A stretch of 42,148 nt of DNA from Candidatus Roseilinea mizusawaensis (lineage in GTDB: Bacteria > Chloroflexota > Anaerolineae > J036 > Brachytrichaceae), in NCBI GenBank assembly GCA_016841965.1, contig JAEANN010000048.1, positions 1 to 42,148 on the forward strand, written 5' to 3'. The translations under genes and the position numbers were made by a program. Below are positions 26,491 to 36,132 of this stretch, one piece after another (the first letter of the stretch is position 1; each line of letters begins with the position of its first letter). The notes beneath the pieces are model-generated. The model saw only the letters and a list, made by a program, of their open reading frames with translations. It was not told the DNA's origin and ran no database searches.

Positions 26491-28143
26491 TCAGCGCAGC
26501 CAGCGCACAACCCGCGCGCCCCAGGGTTCGATCTGTGTGGATGTTCCCCAGATCAGATCGCCGGCCCCCGTCAACGTCACCGGCGCCGCAGCCTGGTCGA
26601 TCGCCGGGTCAGCGGCCCGATCGCTGAAATTGAGCGCGACAAACACAACCTCGTCTGGCGACCAGCGCCACATCGCCAGACATGCCGGGCACCCCGGAAT
26701 CTGTGTGAGCAATTCAAACTCTGCACTGCGCAGGGCGGAATGGCCGGCGCGCAGCGCAGCCAGCGCGCGATACGTGTTGAGCAGCGAGTCCGGGTCAGCG
26801 TCCTGCTCCTCGACCGATACGCCGTCGGCGGGGCGGTTGTAACGATCCGCCGGCCTGAACCAGGTGGTCATCAGCGGGCCGCTTTCGCCGGCATACCAAT
26901 CCATCGGCTCGCGTCGATATTCGTCCCAGTAGGGGGCGCCGTTGCCCTTCATGCCGCGCATACCGATCTCCTCGCCATAGTAAACGAACGGCACACCCGG
27001 CGTGAGCAACACCGCGGCGGCAGCCAACTTCATCTGCGGCAGGTTTCCACCCACCTCTGAGGCAATGCGGTTCGTGTCGTGGTTCGAGGCAAAGCGCGCC
27101 AGTTGTGCGCCGGACAGATACAGCCGTTGCAAGGCGCGATAAGGGTCGCGCAGAAATCCGGTATCGCGTTCTGCATTCAGCACGCCGTCGCCGCCGCGCT
27201 CTGGATTGCCGTTGAACATGCCATACCACGGAAAGTCGAACAGGGCATCGAAACCATTGCGGAAGTAATCGGCCAGCACACGCTCGTTGCCATCCCACAC
27301 TTCACCCAGCAACACTGCATTGGGATGTTTCGTTTTGACCGCATCGCGCAGCTTCTGCCAGAAGGCAAACGGCACACCCTTCGCGTAATCACAGCGCAAG
27401 CCATCGACACCCAGGTCGAGCCAGAAAAGAGCCGACCCGATTAGATAATCCACAACCTCCGGCCGGTTGTGATTCCACTCTGGCATTTGCCGCACATTAG
27501 CGAAAGACGCATAGGCCGTGTTGCCGGGATTGGTGAACTGGAACCATTTGGTGTACGCCGAGTCCGGCTTGCCGTAGGCGTCCTGGAAATACGGATGCCG
27601 TGTCGAGGTGTGGTTGGCAACAAAGTCAACGATCATGCGCATCCCGCGGCGATGCATGTCATCGAGCAGACGCTTGAAGTCATCCAGCGTGCCAAACTCC
27701 GGGTTCACGTCAACATAGTCGGCCACGTCATAGCCGTGATAACTGGGCGACGGATAGTGCGGCGTCAACCAGATGGCCGTCACGCCGAGCGATTGCAAGT
27801 AGTCGAGCTTCTGTTCGATCCCGTTCAGATCGCCGATGCCGTCGCCGTCCGAATCGGCAAAGCTGCGCGGGAAGATCTGGTACACGATGGCCTCGCGGAA
27901 CCACGCCGGCGCATCGATGCCCGCTGCGACGGCAGTCGGGGTGGCCGTGGCGGGCGTGAGCTGCGTGGGGGCGGGAGTTGCAGTTGGCGCCGCTGTGGCT
28001 GTCGCGGTCGCCGGCGACGGGGCCGGGGTTGCAGTGGATGGAATCTGGGTTGCCGTCGGCGTGGGGGCAACCGGCGAGGGCGTCGCACAGGCAACCATAC
28101 TCAGCATCAGCGCCACAGACACAACAAAATGGGTGTGCTTCAT
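26491..28143 (-). CDS. GH13 alpha-amylase-family lipoprotein
   Basis: This secreted enzyme probably hydrolyses alpha-glucans at the cell surface. The signal peptide has a lipobox ending at Cys19 (LSMVAC). Residues 20-74 form a Thr/Pro/Ala-rich linker, and the GH13 domain runs from about 78 to 480 with a C-terminal beta domain. The conserved regions are DFVANHT (173-179), the nucleophile Asp252 in GLRCDYAKG, acid/base Glu281 in GEVWDG, and NHDTN (354-358) with Asp356. At 550 residues it is full length. ATG at 28143 is preferred over a frame extension of 38 codons because it gives the signal peptide. It is divergent from the nitroreductase. Confidence 0.95.
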   Translation of the reverse strand: MKHTHFVVSVALMLSMVACATPSPVAPTPTATQIPSTATPAPSPATATATAAPTATPAPTQLTPATATPTAVAAGIDAPAWFREAIVYQIFPRSFADSDGDGIGDLNGIEQKLDYLQSLGVTAIWLTPHYPSPSYHGYDVADYVDVNPEFGTLDDFKRLLDDMHRRGMRMIVDFVANHTSTRHPYFQDAYGKPDSAYTKWFQFTNPGNTAYASFANVRQMPEWNHNRPEVVDYLIGSALFWLDLGVDGLRCDYAKGVPFAFWQKLRDAVKTKHPNAVLLGEVWDGNERVLADYFRNGFDALFDFPWYGMFNGNPERGGDGVLNAERDTGFLRDPYRALQRLYLSGAQLARFASNHDTNRIASEVGGNLPQMKLAAAAVLLTPGVPFVYYGEEIGMRGMKGNGAPYWDEYRREPMDWYAGESGPLMTTWFRPADRYNRPADGVSVEEQDADPDSLLNTYRALAALRAGHSALRSAEFELLTQIPGCPACLAMWRWSPDEVVFVALNFSDRAADPAIDQAAAPVTLTGAGDLIWGTSTQIEPWGARVVRWLR

Positions 28144-28224
28144 ACCCCGATTGTAAAAGGGGATTTGGTCTGTTTCGTCTATACTGGCGCTGTATCTGGA
28201 CACCACGACAGCAGGGAGGCAAGC

Positions 28225-28743
28225 ATGGAGTTCTTCGACGTTGTGCAGTCCCGACATTCGATCCGTTCGTTTGTGGACAAGCCGGTGGAGCCAGAAAAGC
28301 TACACCAACTCTTGGAAACTACCAACCGCGCGCCATCAGGAGGCAACTTACAGGCTTATGAGATTTTCGTGGTGCGCAACCCGGAACGACGCGCGGCGCT
28401 TGCGCGGGCGTCACTCGGACAGGCATACGTCGCCAGCGCGCCGGTCGCTCTTGTTTTCTGCGCAGATCCGAGTCGGTCGGCCACGCGCTATGGCGATCGG
28501 GGAGGCCGGCTCTATGCGATACAGGACGCCACCATTGCCTGCACCTATGCCATGTTAGCCGCAACCGCTCTGGGCATGGCCAGCGTGTGGATCGGCGCGT
28601 TCAGCGACCAGCAGGTCTGGCAAATCATTGGGTCACCAGAGGGACTGGAACCGATCGCCATTCTGTCAGTGGGCTATGCGGCAGAGCAGCGCGAGCCTTC
28701 GCGCCGGCGCGCGCTCGACAGCATCACGCACTATCTGGATTAA
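28225..28743 (+). CDS. Nitroreductase-family FMN-dependent oxidoreductase
   Basis: This is a small flavoprotein of 172 residues. Residues RHSIRSF near the N-terminus (10-16) and APSGGNLQAYEIFVV (36-50) are the FMN-binding signature, followed by IQDATIACTYAMLAATALGMASVWIG, which shapes the dimer and cofactor site. Substrates could be nitro compounds, quinones or flavins; the sequence does not distinguish. GGGAGG precedes ATG 28225 at good spacing, so the long upstream frame is a shadow of the amylase gene. Confidence 0.93.
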   Translation: MEFFDVVQSRHSIRSFVDKPVEPEKLHQLLETTNRAPSGGNLQAYEIFVVRNPERRAALARASLGQAYVASAPVALVFCADPSRSATRYGDRGGRLYAIQDATIACTYAMLAATALGMASVWIGAFSDQQVWQIIGSPEGLEPIAILSVGYAAEQREPSRRRALDSITHYLD

Positions 28744-28782
28744 GCCGGCCAGACCCGTGTATGATCAAGTAGATGTGTTCGT

Positions 28783-29451
28783 ATGACGATCGGTCATTCC
28801 CATGCACGCCGGCCGCGCGTTATCGACCTGCGTGATGCCTCGCAATATCAGTTGATCTGCGAGTTAGATATGCGCAACCCGATGGACTTCCTCGGGCGCT
28901 ACATGTTCAGGCTTCACCTTGGCAGCTTGGCCTTCTACATTTTCGCAGCAGTTACAGCCGGCATGTTCATCGCGGAACTGACCAGCCCCAGCTACACCCA
29001 AGCGTCAAGAGTAGCTCAACTCATCCTGGCGCTGATTGGCTCGGTGGTCATCGCGCCGATTCATGAAGGCATCCACGCCATCACGTACAAGCTCATCGGC
29101 GCGCCGGCAGTCAAGTTCGTCGCCGAGTGGCGCAAGGGCGTGATCTACACAATTGCCGACCGCTTCGTGATCGACCAGCGCGAGTACCTGTGGCTGGCTG
29201 TGACGCCGCTGTTCGCCATCAACATTGCGCTAGGTGGGTTGTATTTGCTCACGTCGGAATACAGTTTGTTCATCGCCGGCCTGTTGTGCTTGCATACCCT
29301 CTCTTGTATTGGCGACATCGCCATCGTCAACTTTCTCTGGGAGCGCCGCGACCAGACCATCTTCAGCTACGACGACTACACCTTGCACAAGAGCTACTTC
29401 TACATGCAACGGTCAGGTGATGCGCCGAACGGGGCGGCCAATCAGAGATAA
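28783..29451 (+). CDS. DUF3267 family membrane metalloprotease-like protein
   Basis: DUF3267 proteins are small membrane proteins with a zinc-protease-like HExxH. Here HEGIH is at 94-98, within the second of about four hydrophobic segments (about 48-64, 78-102, 142-160, 166-188). A second motif with a conserved acidic residue (LSCIGDIAIVNFL) would supply a further ligand. It has 222 residues. Site-2-protease-like activity has been proposed for the family by fold; the target is unknown. The glycosyltransferase gene starts 8 bp downstream. Confidence 0.85.
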   Translation: MTIGHSHARRPRVIDLRDASQYQLICELDMRNPMDFLGRYMFRLHLGSLAFYIFAAVTAGMFIAELTSPSYTQASRVAQLILALIGSVVIAPIHEGIHAITYKLIGAPAVKFVAEWRKGVIYTIADRFVIDQREYLWLAVTPLFAINIALGGLYLLTSEYSLFIAGLLCLHTLSCIGDIAIVNFLWERRDQTIFSYDDYTLHKSYFYMQRSGDAPNGAANQR

Positions 29452-29459
29452 TCATCGGC

Positions 29460-30629
29460 GTGATCATCGGCATCGACGCCAGTCGGTCGTCAGGAACAAT
29501 TCAGACCGGCACCGAGCAATACTCGCGCGAGGTCATCCGAGCGCTGGTGGAGATTGCGCCACACCATCGCTTTTGGCTTTACACGCGCAGCGCGCAAGGC
29601 GCGCACACACTTGCTATGGATATAGAACAGCCCCACCGCCAGGCACACGTTCAACTGATCCGCCGGCGCCGGCTATGGACGCACATCGGCCTGGGCATGG
29701 AGATCATGCGCCGGCCCCCAGAGGCGCTGTTCATCCCAGCGCACGTCCTGCCGGTCACGTTGGCGCTGCCGGGACAAGCCGGCCGGATACGCAGCGTGAT
29801 CACCCTGCACGACATCGGCTACCGGCATTTCCCGTCGGCACATCCCTGGCAGCAACGCCTCTATCTGGACTGGAGCGCCCGGTTTGCGGCGCGACATGCA
29901 TCGTCCATTGTGGCGGACTCCGAAGCAACGCGCCAGGACATTCATCGTTTCTATCGCGTCCCGCTGGATCGCATTCGTGTGGCATATCCCGGCGCTGTCA
30001 GACTGCCCAACGTGTCTGAGGACCAGCGCCGGCTGACGCTGGGCCGGCTGGGTTTGGATGGTAGCCAGACGATTGTGCTGCATGTGGGGACGCTGCAACC
30101 CCGCAAGAACCTGCGCCGCCTGATTCGCGCGTGGGGGCGGATGTTGGAAAACTCTCCAGCCGAGCTGCCGGCCCCGCTACTGGTGCTGGCGGGCGCTCCC
30201 GGCTGGGGGGGCGAAGCCGCGCGGGTGCAGGCCGAGATCCAGGCACAAGGGCTATCGCATAGCATCCGGCTGATTGGATACATCACGGAAGAAGAGAAAG
30301 CAGTGTTGCTGAGCGTTGCGCGCGCGCTGGCCTTTCCATCCCTGCACGAGGGGTTTGGCTTTCCTGTGCTGGAAGCGCAATCGGCTGGCGTGCCGGTGGT
30401 GTGCAGCAACACGTCGTCCTTGCCCGAAGTGGCCGGCGATGGGGCAATTCTGGTGAACCCGCTGGACGAGCAGGCCATTGGCAACGGTCTTTTTCAGGCC
30501 ATGCACGATGCAGCGCTTCGATCCCGGTTGATCGAAGCCGGCGCCCGCAATGTGATGCGCTTCACCTGGCAGGCATGCGCGCGTGTCATCTTCGAGGCCT
30601 TAATATCACACGTCCCCTCAGCCACATGA
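29460..30629 (+). CDS. GT4-family glycosyltransferase
   Basis: This is a GT-B glycosyltransferase of 389 residues. The N-terminal half begins IIGIDASRSSGTIQTGTEQY and includes SVITLHDIGYRHFP. The C-terminal half has the nucleotide-sugar site HVGTLQPRKNLRRLI, then FPSLHEGFGFPVLEAQSAGVP with the GT4 E-x7-E acidic pair, then VCSNTSSLPEVAGDGAILV. It probably builds surface polysaccharide from a UDP- or GDP-sugar. The start is GTG at 29460. Its stop overlaps the WecG/TagA gene by ATGA, so the two enzymes are translated together. Confidence 0.95.
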   Translation: MIIGIDASRSSGTIQTGTEQYSREVIRALVEIAPHHRFWLYTRSAQGAHTLAMDIEQPHRQAHVQLIRRRRLWTHIGLGMEIMRRPPEALFIPAHVLPVTLALPGQAGRIRSVITLHDIGYRHFPSAHPWQQRLYLDWSARFAARHASSIVADSEATRQDIHRFYRVPLDRIRVAYPGAVRLPNVSEDQRRLTLGRLGLDGSQTIVLHVGTLQPRKNLRRLIRAWGRMLENSPAELPAPLLVLAGAPGWGGEAARVQAEIQAQGLSHSIRLIGYITEEEKAVLLSVARALAFPSLHEGFGFPVLEAQSAGVPVVCSNTSSLPEVAGDGAILVNPLDEQAIGNGLFQAMHDAALRSRLIEAGARNVMRFTWQACARVIFEALISHVPSAT

Positions 30630-31444
30630 CTCCATCATCACCAATCTCACTGTCTGATGCCGTGTCCGTCGAGAGCCGCGCGCCGGGGCTGCGCATCCTG
30701 GGTGTGCGCATCGACGATGTCACCTCCGCACAGACGTGCGATCGCGTGATGGCTCTGGTATCAGGAGGAGGAGCGCACCAGATCGCCACAGTCAACCCTG
30801 AGTTCATCGTGGCTGCGCAACGCAACCCGCAATTTGCCGAGGTGCTTGAAAAGACTGTGCTAAACGTGCCGGACGGCGCCGGTGTGTTGTGGGCCGCGCG
30901 GCGGCTGGGACAGCCCTTGCGAGAGCGCGTTGCCGGCGTCGATCTGGTGGAACATCTCTGCGCTGTAGGGTCGCAATACCGCTGGCGCGCCTTTTTTCTG
31001 GGAGCACGCGAGGGCATCGCCGAGCGCGCAGCAGCCATCATGGCATTCAAATACAGCGGCCTGCTGGTTACGGGCACGCACGCCGGCTCACCTCGCATAG
31101 AGGATGAGGCCGAAATCGTGGCGCGCGTGCGCAAGGCGCGCCCCAACCTGTTGTTTGTAGCCTATGGCGCACCGGCCCAGGACTTGTGGCTGGCGCGTAA
31201 TCTGCCGATGATCTATAGCGCCGACCGCCTGGCCGATGAGCCGCCAGGGCTGGTAGGCATGGGCGTAGGCGGGGCATTCGATTTTCTGGCCGGCGCACGA
31301 CAACGCGCGCCGAAGTGGATGCAAGATGCCGGCCTGGAATGGCTGTACCGCCTGTTGCGCGAGCCACGACGCTGGCGCCGGCAACTAGCACTCGTTCAGT
31401 TCGTGTGGCGCGTGGCGTGGGCATCCGTGCGAGCGAAACAATAG
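30626..31444 (+). CDS. WecG/TagA/CpsF-family glycosyltransferase
   Basis: This family adds ManNAc(A)-type sugars to lipid-linked intermediates of teichoic acid, enterobacterial common antigen or capsule. Conserved segments are ATVNPEFIVAAQRNPQF, NVPDGAGVLWAARRLG, GVDLVEHL, FVAYGAPAQDLWLARN and GAFDFLAGARQRAPKWMQ, ending in the arginine-rich LLREPRRWRRQ that binds membrane. It has 272 residues. ATG at 30626 overlaps the preceding stop codon and replaces the longer upstream frame. With the GT4 enzyme it suggests assembly of a surface glycopolymer. Confidence 0.94.
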   Translation: MTPSSPISLSDAVSVESRAPGLRILGVRIDDVTSAQTCDRVMALVSGGGAHQIATVNPEFIVAAQRNPQFAEVLEKTVLNVPDGAGVLWAARRLGQPLRERVAGVDLVEHLCAVGSQYRWRAFFLGAREGIAERAAAIMAFKYSGLLVTGTHAGSPRIEDEAEIVARVRKARPNLLFVAYGAPAQDLWLARNLPMIYSADRLADEPPGLVGMGVGGAFDFLAGARQRAPKWMQDAGLEWLYRLLREPRRWRRQLALVQFVWRVAWASVRAKQ

Positions 31445-31477
31445 ATACCGGCGCATGCAAGCCGCGTACAATGACCC

Positions 31478-33334
31478 GTGACATCCGACATGGATAGCGG
31501 ACTCCACACCAGCCCGGGCGCCAACGAGGCCCCAAGCAACACGTTATTCAGCGCCGGCCAGCAAGGGTCGCGCGCTGCTCAGCCGTCTAATGACCCGTCG
31601 CGCGATGTCATGATGGCATTGCGCGGCCTGCCGCTGTTTTCACGCCTGACAGACGACGAATTCAAGTTCGTAGCTGCACTCCTGCGCTCGGACTCCGCCA
31701 ATCAAGGCCAATTGGTTTATGAAATCGGAAGCGGCAACACCAACCTGTACATTTTGCGGCGGGGGCGTGTCGCGGTGCGCTGGACCAACCAGTACGATAT
31801 CGAGCAACGCCGGGTGCTGTATGCCGGAAGCGTATTCAATGAACTAGCGTTCCTCACCGGCATTCGCTGCCGCGACACCGCCGAGGCACTTGAGCCAAAG
31901 ACGATGCTGTGGTACCTGCCACGCAAAGATTTCCAGGATCTGTTGAGCCGGCGCCCGGATATCAAGTCGCGCCTGGTGTATTCGCAAGAGGCGCTCGACG
32001 TGCTCAACAAAGTGCGGCGCATCGATTGGCTGCGGCCCGATGAGACGGTGATCATTTTTGAGAAGCGGCACTGGTGGGTGTTTGCCCGAGTTGTCATTGT
32101 CACGCTTGCAATTGTCGGGACGCTAATCGGTCTGCTGACTCTGACACCGGCTGCCGACCTACTTGGCGCTGCGCTGCCGATTCTCGTCAGCTTGATCGTT
32201 GCGCCAACGGCGCTGTTTCTCATCTGGGCTTTCATCGACTGGCAGAATGACTTCTTCGCCGTCACCGACCAGCGTATCGTGCACCGCGAACGAGTGTTGC
32301 TGATTCGTGATGACCAGGATGAAATTCCACTCAACCGCGTGCAAGATGTCACCGTCATCCGCGAAGGCACGAACATTCTGCAAACATTGGTGTTTCTGTT
32401 TTTGGACGTTGGCAATATCTCCGTCGAGGCGCTGGGCACCAAGTCACAGATTGTGTTCAAAGATGTGGGGAAGCCAGATGACATCAGCTACCAAATCTTT
32501 GTGCAGCGCGCGCAGGCTTTGGGCGCCACGCACCTGACCGAGCGAGCCAAAATTCGAGCCGAGCTGCGACGCGAGCTGGGACTGGCCCCACGCTTACCGG
32601 CCAAACCTATCGAACGCAAGACGACCCGCCCCAAACTGTTGCGAGATCGCCTGACTCGCATCCGTCGCACTCTGGGCCACCTGCGACAGACGCTTCTGCC
32701 ACGCATGCGACTGATCGAAGGTGACCAGATCACCTATCGCAAACACTGGCTGGTGCTCATCCAACGCGCCGGCCTGCAATTTGCACTGTGGCTGACATAC
32801 ACCACCGCAATCCTGATCTTGTTCATCACGCAGCCCGAAATTCGGGGTGTGCTAAGACAATTGATCCCTGCTATGTTGACGGCCCTTGTGGGCACGGGCC
32901 TGTTCATGTGGTTTGTCTGGGAATACGAAGACTGGCGCAACGACGTGTATATCGTCACGCCAGATCGCATCATCGACAGCAAACGGTCGCCATTCGGGTT
33001 GCAGGGCACACAACGCCGACAAGCTAGCATGGGCGCCGTGCAAAATGTGACTTCCGCCACACGCGGCGTGATCGATTTGTTGTTCGACATGGGCGATGTG
33101 ACTGTGCGCACCGGGGGCGCAGAGGGGGCATTGGTGTTCGAGCGCGTCTATAACCCACATGGCGTGCAGCGCGACATCACCACCCGACTCGAAGCCTATG
33201 CCGCAAGCCAGCGCGCCAGAGAAGCCGAGCAGCGCAACCGCGAGCTGGCCGAATGGATCGCCATCTACGATGACCTGAGAGGATTGCACAAGCGTGAGTC
33301 GAGCCAAAACGCAAATCAGGATAGCGTAAGATAG
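31478..33334 (+). CDS. cNMP-binding domain fused to two membrane PH-like (YdbS/DUF304) modules
   Basis: Residues about 46-165 form a cyclic-nucleotide-binding domain (LPLFSRLTDDEFKFVAALLR, then YILRRGRVAVRW, then NELAFLTG). Two transmembrane helices follow (about 198-220 and 229-253), leading into a bPH_2/DUF304 domain (DFFAVTDQRIVHRERVLLI). After a basic linker, a second pair of helices (about 433-485) leads into a second bPH_2 domain (DVYIVTPDRIIDSKRSPFG). The Arg-rich PRE-type motif of the first domain hints at lipid or nucleotide binding, but function is unknown. It has 618 residues. The start is GTG at 31478; ATG at 31490 is an alternative. Confidence 0.85.
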   Translation: MTSDMDSGLHTSPGANEAPSNTLFSAGQQGSRAAQPSNDPSRDVMMALRGLPLFSRLTDDEFKFVAALLRSDSANQGQLVYEIGSGNTNLYILRRGRVAVRWTNQYDIEQRRVLYAGSVFNELAFLTGIRCRDTAEALEPKTMLWYLPRKDFQDLLSRRPDIKSRLVYSQEALDVLNKVRRIDWLRPDETVIIFEKRHWWVFARVVIVTLAIVGTLIGLLTLTPAADLLGAALPILVSLIVAPTALFLIWAFIDWQNDFFAVTDQRIVHRERVLLIRDDQDEIPLNRVQDVTVIREGTNILQTLVFLFLDVGNISVEALGTKSQIVFKDVGKPDDISYQIFVQRAQALGATHLTERAKIRAELRRELGLAPRLPAKPIERKTTRPKLLRDRLTRIRRTLGHLRQTLLPRMRLIEGDQITYRKHWLVLIQRAGLQFALWLTYTTAILILFITQPEIRGVLRQLIPAMLTALVGTGLFMWFVWEYEDWRNDVYIVTPDRIIDSKRSPFGLQGTQRRQASMGAVQNVTSATRGVIDLLFDMGDVTVRTGGAEGALVFERVYNPHGVQRDITTRLEAYAASQRAREAEQRNRELAEWIAIYDDLRGLHKRESSQNANQDSVR

Positions 33335-33395
33335 GGGATCGGTTAAGCTGATTGCCAGATAAGTTCATTGCCACAGATGTCACAGGTGAGTCGCT

Positions 33396-33932
33396 ATGGT
33401 CAGAGAGATTCGCAAAATCGGCGATCCAGTGCTGCGGCGCAAAGCTAGGAAAGTCGAGAAGATCAGCAAAGAGACGCAGAAACTTCTTGACGACATGCTT
33501 GAAACCATGCGCGCCCGCAACGGTGTTGGCCTGGCCGCACCACAAGTCGGAGTGCTACAGCGCGCCCTGGTCGTCGAGATCGAGGCCAACGAGAAGATTG
33601 CCGGCAGCGGCGTCACCTACGCGCTGATTAACCCGGAGATCGTGCGCCGGTCCCAAGAGAGCTGGACAGACCAGGAAGGATGCCTGTCCATTCCAGGCTG
33701 GCGGGGCGAAGTCGAGCGGCCCTGGAGCGTTGTCGTCAAGGCGCTGGATCGTCAGGGTAAGCGCATCCGGCTGGAAGCTGAAGGCTGGGTGGCCCGCGTC
33801 TTGCAACACGAAATCGACCATCTGGAGGGCGTCTTGTTTATCGACAAACTGATCGCGCCCGATCGGCTGTGGCGGGTCGAAGAAGGCAAGGAAGAAGAAA
33901 CCGCACAGGAAATGGTGCTGCCCACGCCCTGA
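33396..33932 (+). CDS. def: Peptide deformylase
   Basis: It removes the formyl group from the N-terminal methionine of new proteins. All three motifs are present: GVGLAAPQ (43-50), EGCLS (94-98, with metal ligand Cys96) and HEIDH (138-142). It has 178 residues. A modest Shine-Dalgarno (AGGTGAG) precedes the ATG. It lies between the cNMP/PH gene and the FemAB-like gene. Confidence 0.97.
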   Translation: MVREIRKIGDPVLRRKARKVEKISKETQKLLDDMLETMRARNGVGLAAPQVGVLQRALVVEIEANEKIAGSGVTYALINPEIVRRSQESWTDQEGCLSIPGWRGEVERPWSVVVKALDRQGKRIRLEAEGWVARVLQHEIDHLEGVLFIDKLIAPDRLWRVEEGKEEETAQEMVLPTP

Positions 33933-33985
33933 CGGATACCAAACAAGTATTGCGTGCCATGCATTCAGTAGCGAGTTGAACTGCC

Positions 33986-34990
33986 GTGAAGACAGACACC
34001 TACACCGCGCCGGATGTGTTTGACCTGCTGGCAAGCGAGTGGAATCCACTCCTTCGGCGCTCAGCCACCAACACGTTGTTTCTGACCCGCGAATGGCAGC
34101 GCGTGTGGTGGGATGCGCTGGGCGAAGGCGATCTATGCGTGCTGACGATGCGCGACGAGGCCGGCCAACTGACCGGGATCGCGCCGTTGTTTTTCAGCAG
34201 TGGCGAGATCAGCGGCGCGCAGGTGGCGTTCGTCGGATGCCGTGAGGTGTCCGACTACCTGGACTTTATTTTCGAGCGGGGCCAGGAGCCGGCCTGCTTC
34301 GCAGCGCTGCTCGATTATCTGGCCGGCGAGGACTGCCCAGCGTGGCGCGAGATCGGCCTGTGCAACATACCAGAGACTTCGCCCACACTGTCTGTGCTGC
34401 CGGGCATGGCCGCCGCACGCGGATGGCAGGCTGAAACACGTTTCGAAGATGTCTGCCCCATCGTACAGTTGCCGGCGACATTTGAAGACTACCTGGCTAT
34501 GCTGGACGGCAAAGAGCGCCGCGAGCTGACGCGCAAGCTGCGCCGCGCCAGCGAAGATGTGCACCTGGTGTTTGCCCAGGATGCCGGGTCGCTCGACCGC
34601 GACATGGACGACTTTATCCGGCTGATGACAGCCTCGATGCCGGACAAAGCTGCGTTTATGACGCCGCGCATGAACCGATTCTTTCACATGGCTGCGCGCG
34701 CCATGTTCGAGGCCGGCTGGCTCGAACTATCATTCCTCGAAGTGAACGGCGATCGCGCGGCGACCTATCTCAATTTCATCTATGACAACACGGTGCTGGT
34801 GTACAACTCTGGCCTCGATCCTCACAAATACGCCTACCTCAGCCCTGGCCAAGTCTTGCTGGGGCGATTGATCGAGAAAGCCATCCACGACCGCCGCCGC
34901 GCCTTTGACTTTTTGCAGGGCAATGAGGACTACAAATACAAGTTCGGCGGCAAAGACCTCAAGCTGTACACACTCTATATTTCACGCTGA
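33986..34990 (+). CDS. BioF2/FemAB-like acyltransferase (GNAT superfamily)
   Basis: This protein of 334 residues has the BioF2-like acyltransferase layout: NTLFLTREWQRVWWDALGEGD at the start, IAPLFF in the first half, and LSFLEVNGDRAATYLNFIYDNTVLVYNSGLDP followed by DFLQGNEDYKYKFGG in the second. Such proteins are found in polysaccharide or exopolymer gene sets and resemble FemX-type aminoacyl transferases, but the substrate here is unknown. The start is GTG at 33986. It has no membrane segment. Confidence 0.85.
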   Translation: MKTDTYTAPDVFDLLASEWNPLLRRSATNTLFLTREWQRVWWDALGEGDLCVLTMRDEAGQLTGIAPLFFSSGEISGAQVAFVGCREVSDYLDFIFERGQEPACFAALLDYLAGEDCPAWREIGLCNIPETSPTLSVLPGMAAARGWQAETRFEDVCPIVQLPATFEDYLAMLDGKERRELTRKLRRASEDVHLVFAQDAGSLDRDMDDFIRLMTASMPDKAAFMTPRMNRFFHMAARAMFEAGWLELSFLEVNGDRAATYLNFIYDNTVLVYNSGLDPHKYAYLSPGQVLLGRLIEKAIHDRRRAFDFLQGNEDYKYKFGGKDLKLYTLYISR

Positions 34991-35063
34991 CCCGACGACC
35001 TCAGGGTTGAAGGCGCCGCCCGGCCCCATGTCCGATCGCGCCAGCGCCCACACAAGCAGAAAG

Positions 35064-36131
35064 ATGGAAGAAAAACTGGCAAGCATCGAAGCACGCTATC
35101 AAGAACTGACAGCGCAGATGGCTGATCCGACCATTGCGAACGACTACACGCGCTACGCCGAACTCGCCCGCCAGCAGAGCGAACTGCAGGAAATTGTTGA
35201 AAAGTACCGCGCCTGGATGAAAGCCAGACACGACCTGGCCGAAGCCGAGGCGCTGGCCGATAGCGACGACGCCGACCTGGCAGATATAGCCCGCGCCGAG
35301 ATCGAGCCACTCCAGCGCCAGATCGAATCCCTGCGATCACAATTGCAATCGCTGCTGGCGCCCAAAGACCCGAATGATGAAAAAGATGTGATCGTCGAAA
35401 TTCGGGCCGGCGCCGGCGGCGATGAAGCCGGGTTGTTTGCTGCCGATCTGGCGCGCATGTACATGCGATACGCCGAGGCGCACGGCTGGAAAGTGGAGAT
35501 TCTGGACGAAAACGAAACCGGCATCGGCGGATACAAAGAAATCATTTTCGCTGTGCGCGGCAAGGGCGCCTACTCGCGGCTCAAGTTCGAGAGTGGCGTG
35601 CATCGCGTGCAGCGCGTGCCGGCTACCGAGGCCAGCGGCCGCATTCACACCAGCACCGCCACCGTCGCCGTCTTGCCCCAGGTAGACGAAGTCGAAATCA
35701 ATATCCCGGACAAGGACATCGAGATGGAGGTCTACAAATCGCAGGGCGCCGGCGGCCAAAATGTGCAAAAAAACTCGACCGCCGTGCGGCTGCGCCACAT
35801 TCCGAGCGGCTTAGTCGTGCAATGCCAAGACGAGCGCAGCCAGCTCCAAAACCGCCTGCGCGCGCTAAGCATCCTGCGCGCCCGCCTGTACGCCATCGAA
35901 CAGAGCAAGATTAACGCTGCGATCACCGAAGCCCGCCGGGATCAGGTCGGCACCGGCGAGCGCAGCGAGAAAATCCGCACCTACAACTTTCCGCAAAACC
36001 GCGTCACCGATCATCGTCTGGAGAAGTCAGTGTACCGCCTCGAAGCGGTGCTGAACGGAGACCTGGACGAGTTTATCGACGAGATGGCTGCCCGCGAGCA
36101 AGCCGAGCGCCTTCAGGCCGCAGCAATCTGA
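35064..36131 (+). CDS. prfA: Peptide chain release factor 1
   Basis: RF1 recognises UAA and UAG stop codons. The codon-recognition motif is P-A-T at 186-188, inside RVPATEASGRIHTSTATVAV, the RF1 rather than RF2 form. The catalytic GGQ is at 230-232, but its surroundings are GAGGQNVQKNSTAVRL instead of the common GGQHVN. It has 355 residues, the usual size. ATG at 35064 is chosen because RF1 proteins begin MxxKLxxIxxRYxEL; ATG 35028 has no Shine-Dalgarno. The prmC gene, whose product methylates Gln232, starts 1 nt after its stop. Confidence 0.97.
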   Translation: MEEKLASIEARYQELTAQMADPTIANDYTRYAELARQQSELQEIVEKYRAWMKARHDLAEAEALADSDDADLADIARAEIEPLQRQIESLRSQLQSLLAPKDPNDEKDVIVEIRAGAGGDEAGLFAADLARMYMRYAEAHGWKVEILDENETGIGGYKEIIFAVRGKGAYSRLKFESGVHRVQRVPATEASGRIHTSTATVAVLPQVDEVEINIPDKDIEMEVYKSQGAGGQNVQKNSTAVRLRHIPSGLVVQCQDERSQLQNRLRALSILRARLYAIEQSKINAAITEARRDQVGTGERSEKIRTYNFPQNRVTDHRLEKSVYRLEAVLNGDLDEFIDEMAAREQAERLQAAAI

Positions 36132-36132
36132 A

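Noticed and set aside
27469-28224. N-terminal extension of the nitroreductase frame
   Set aside because: It overlaps the amylase gene antisense. A good Shine-Dalgarno and the family start are at 28225.
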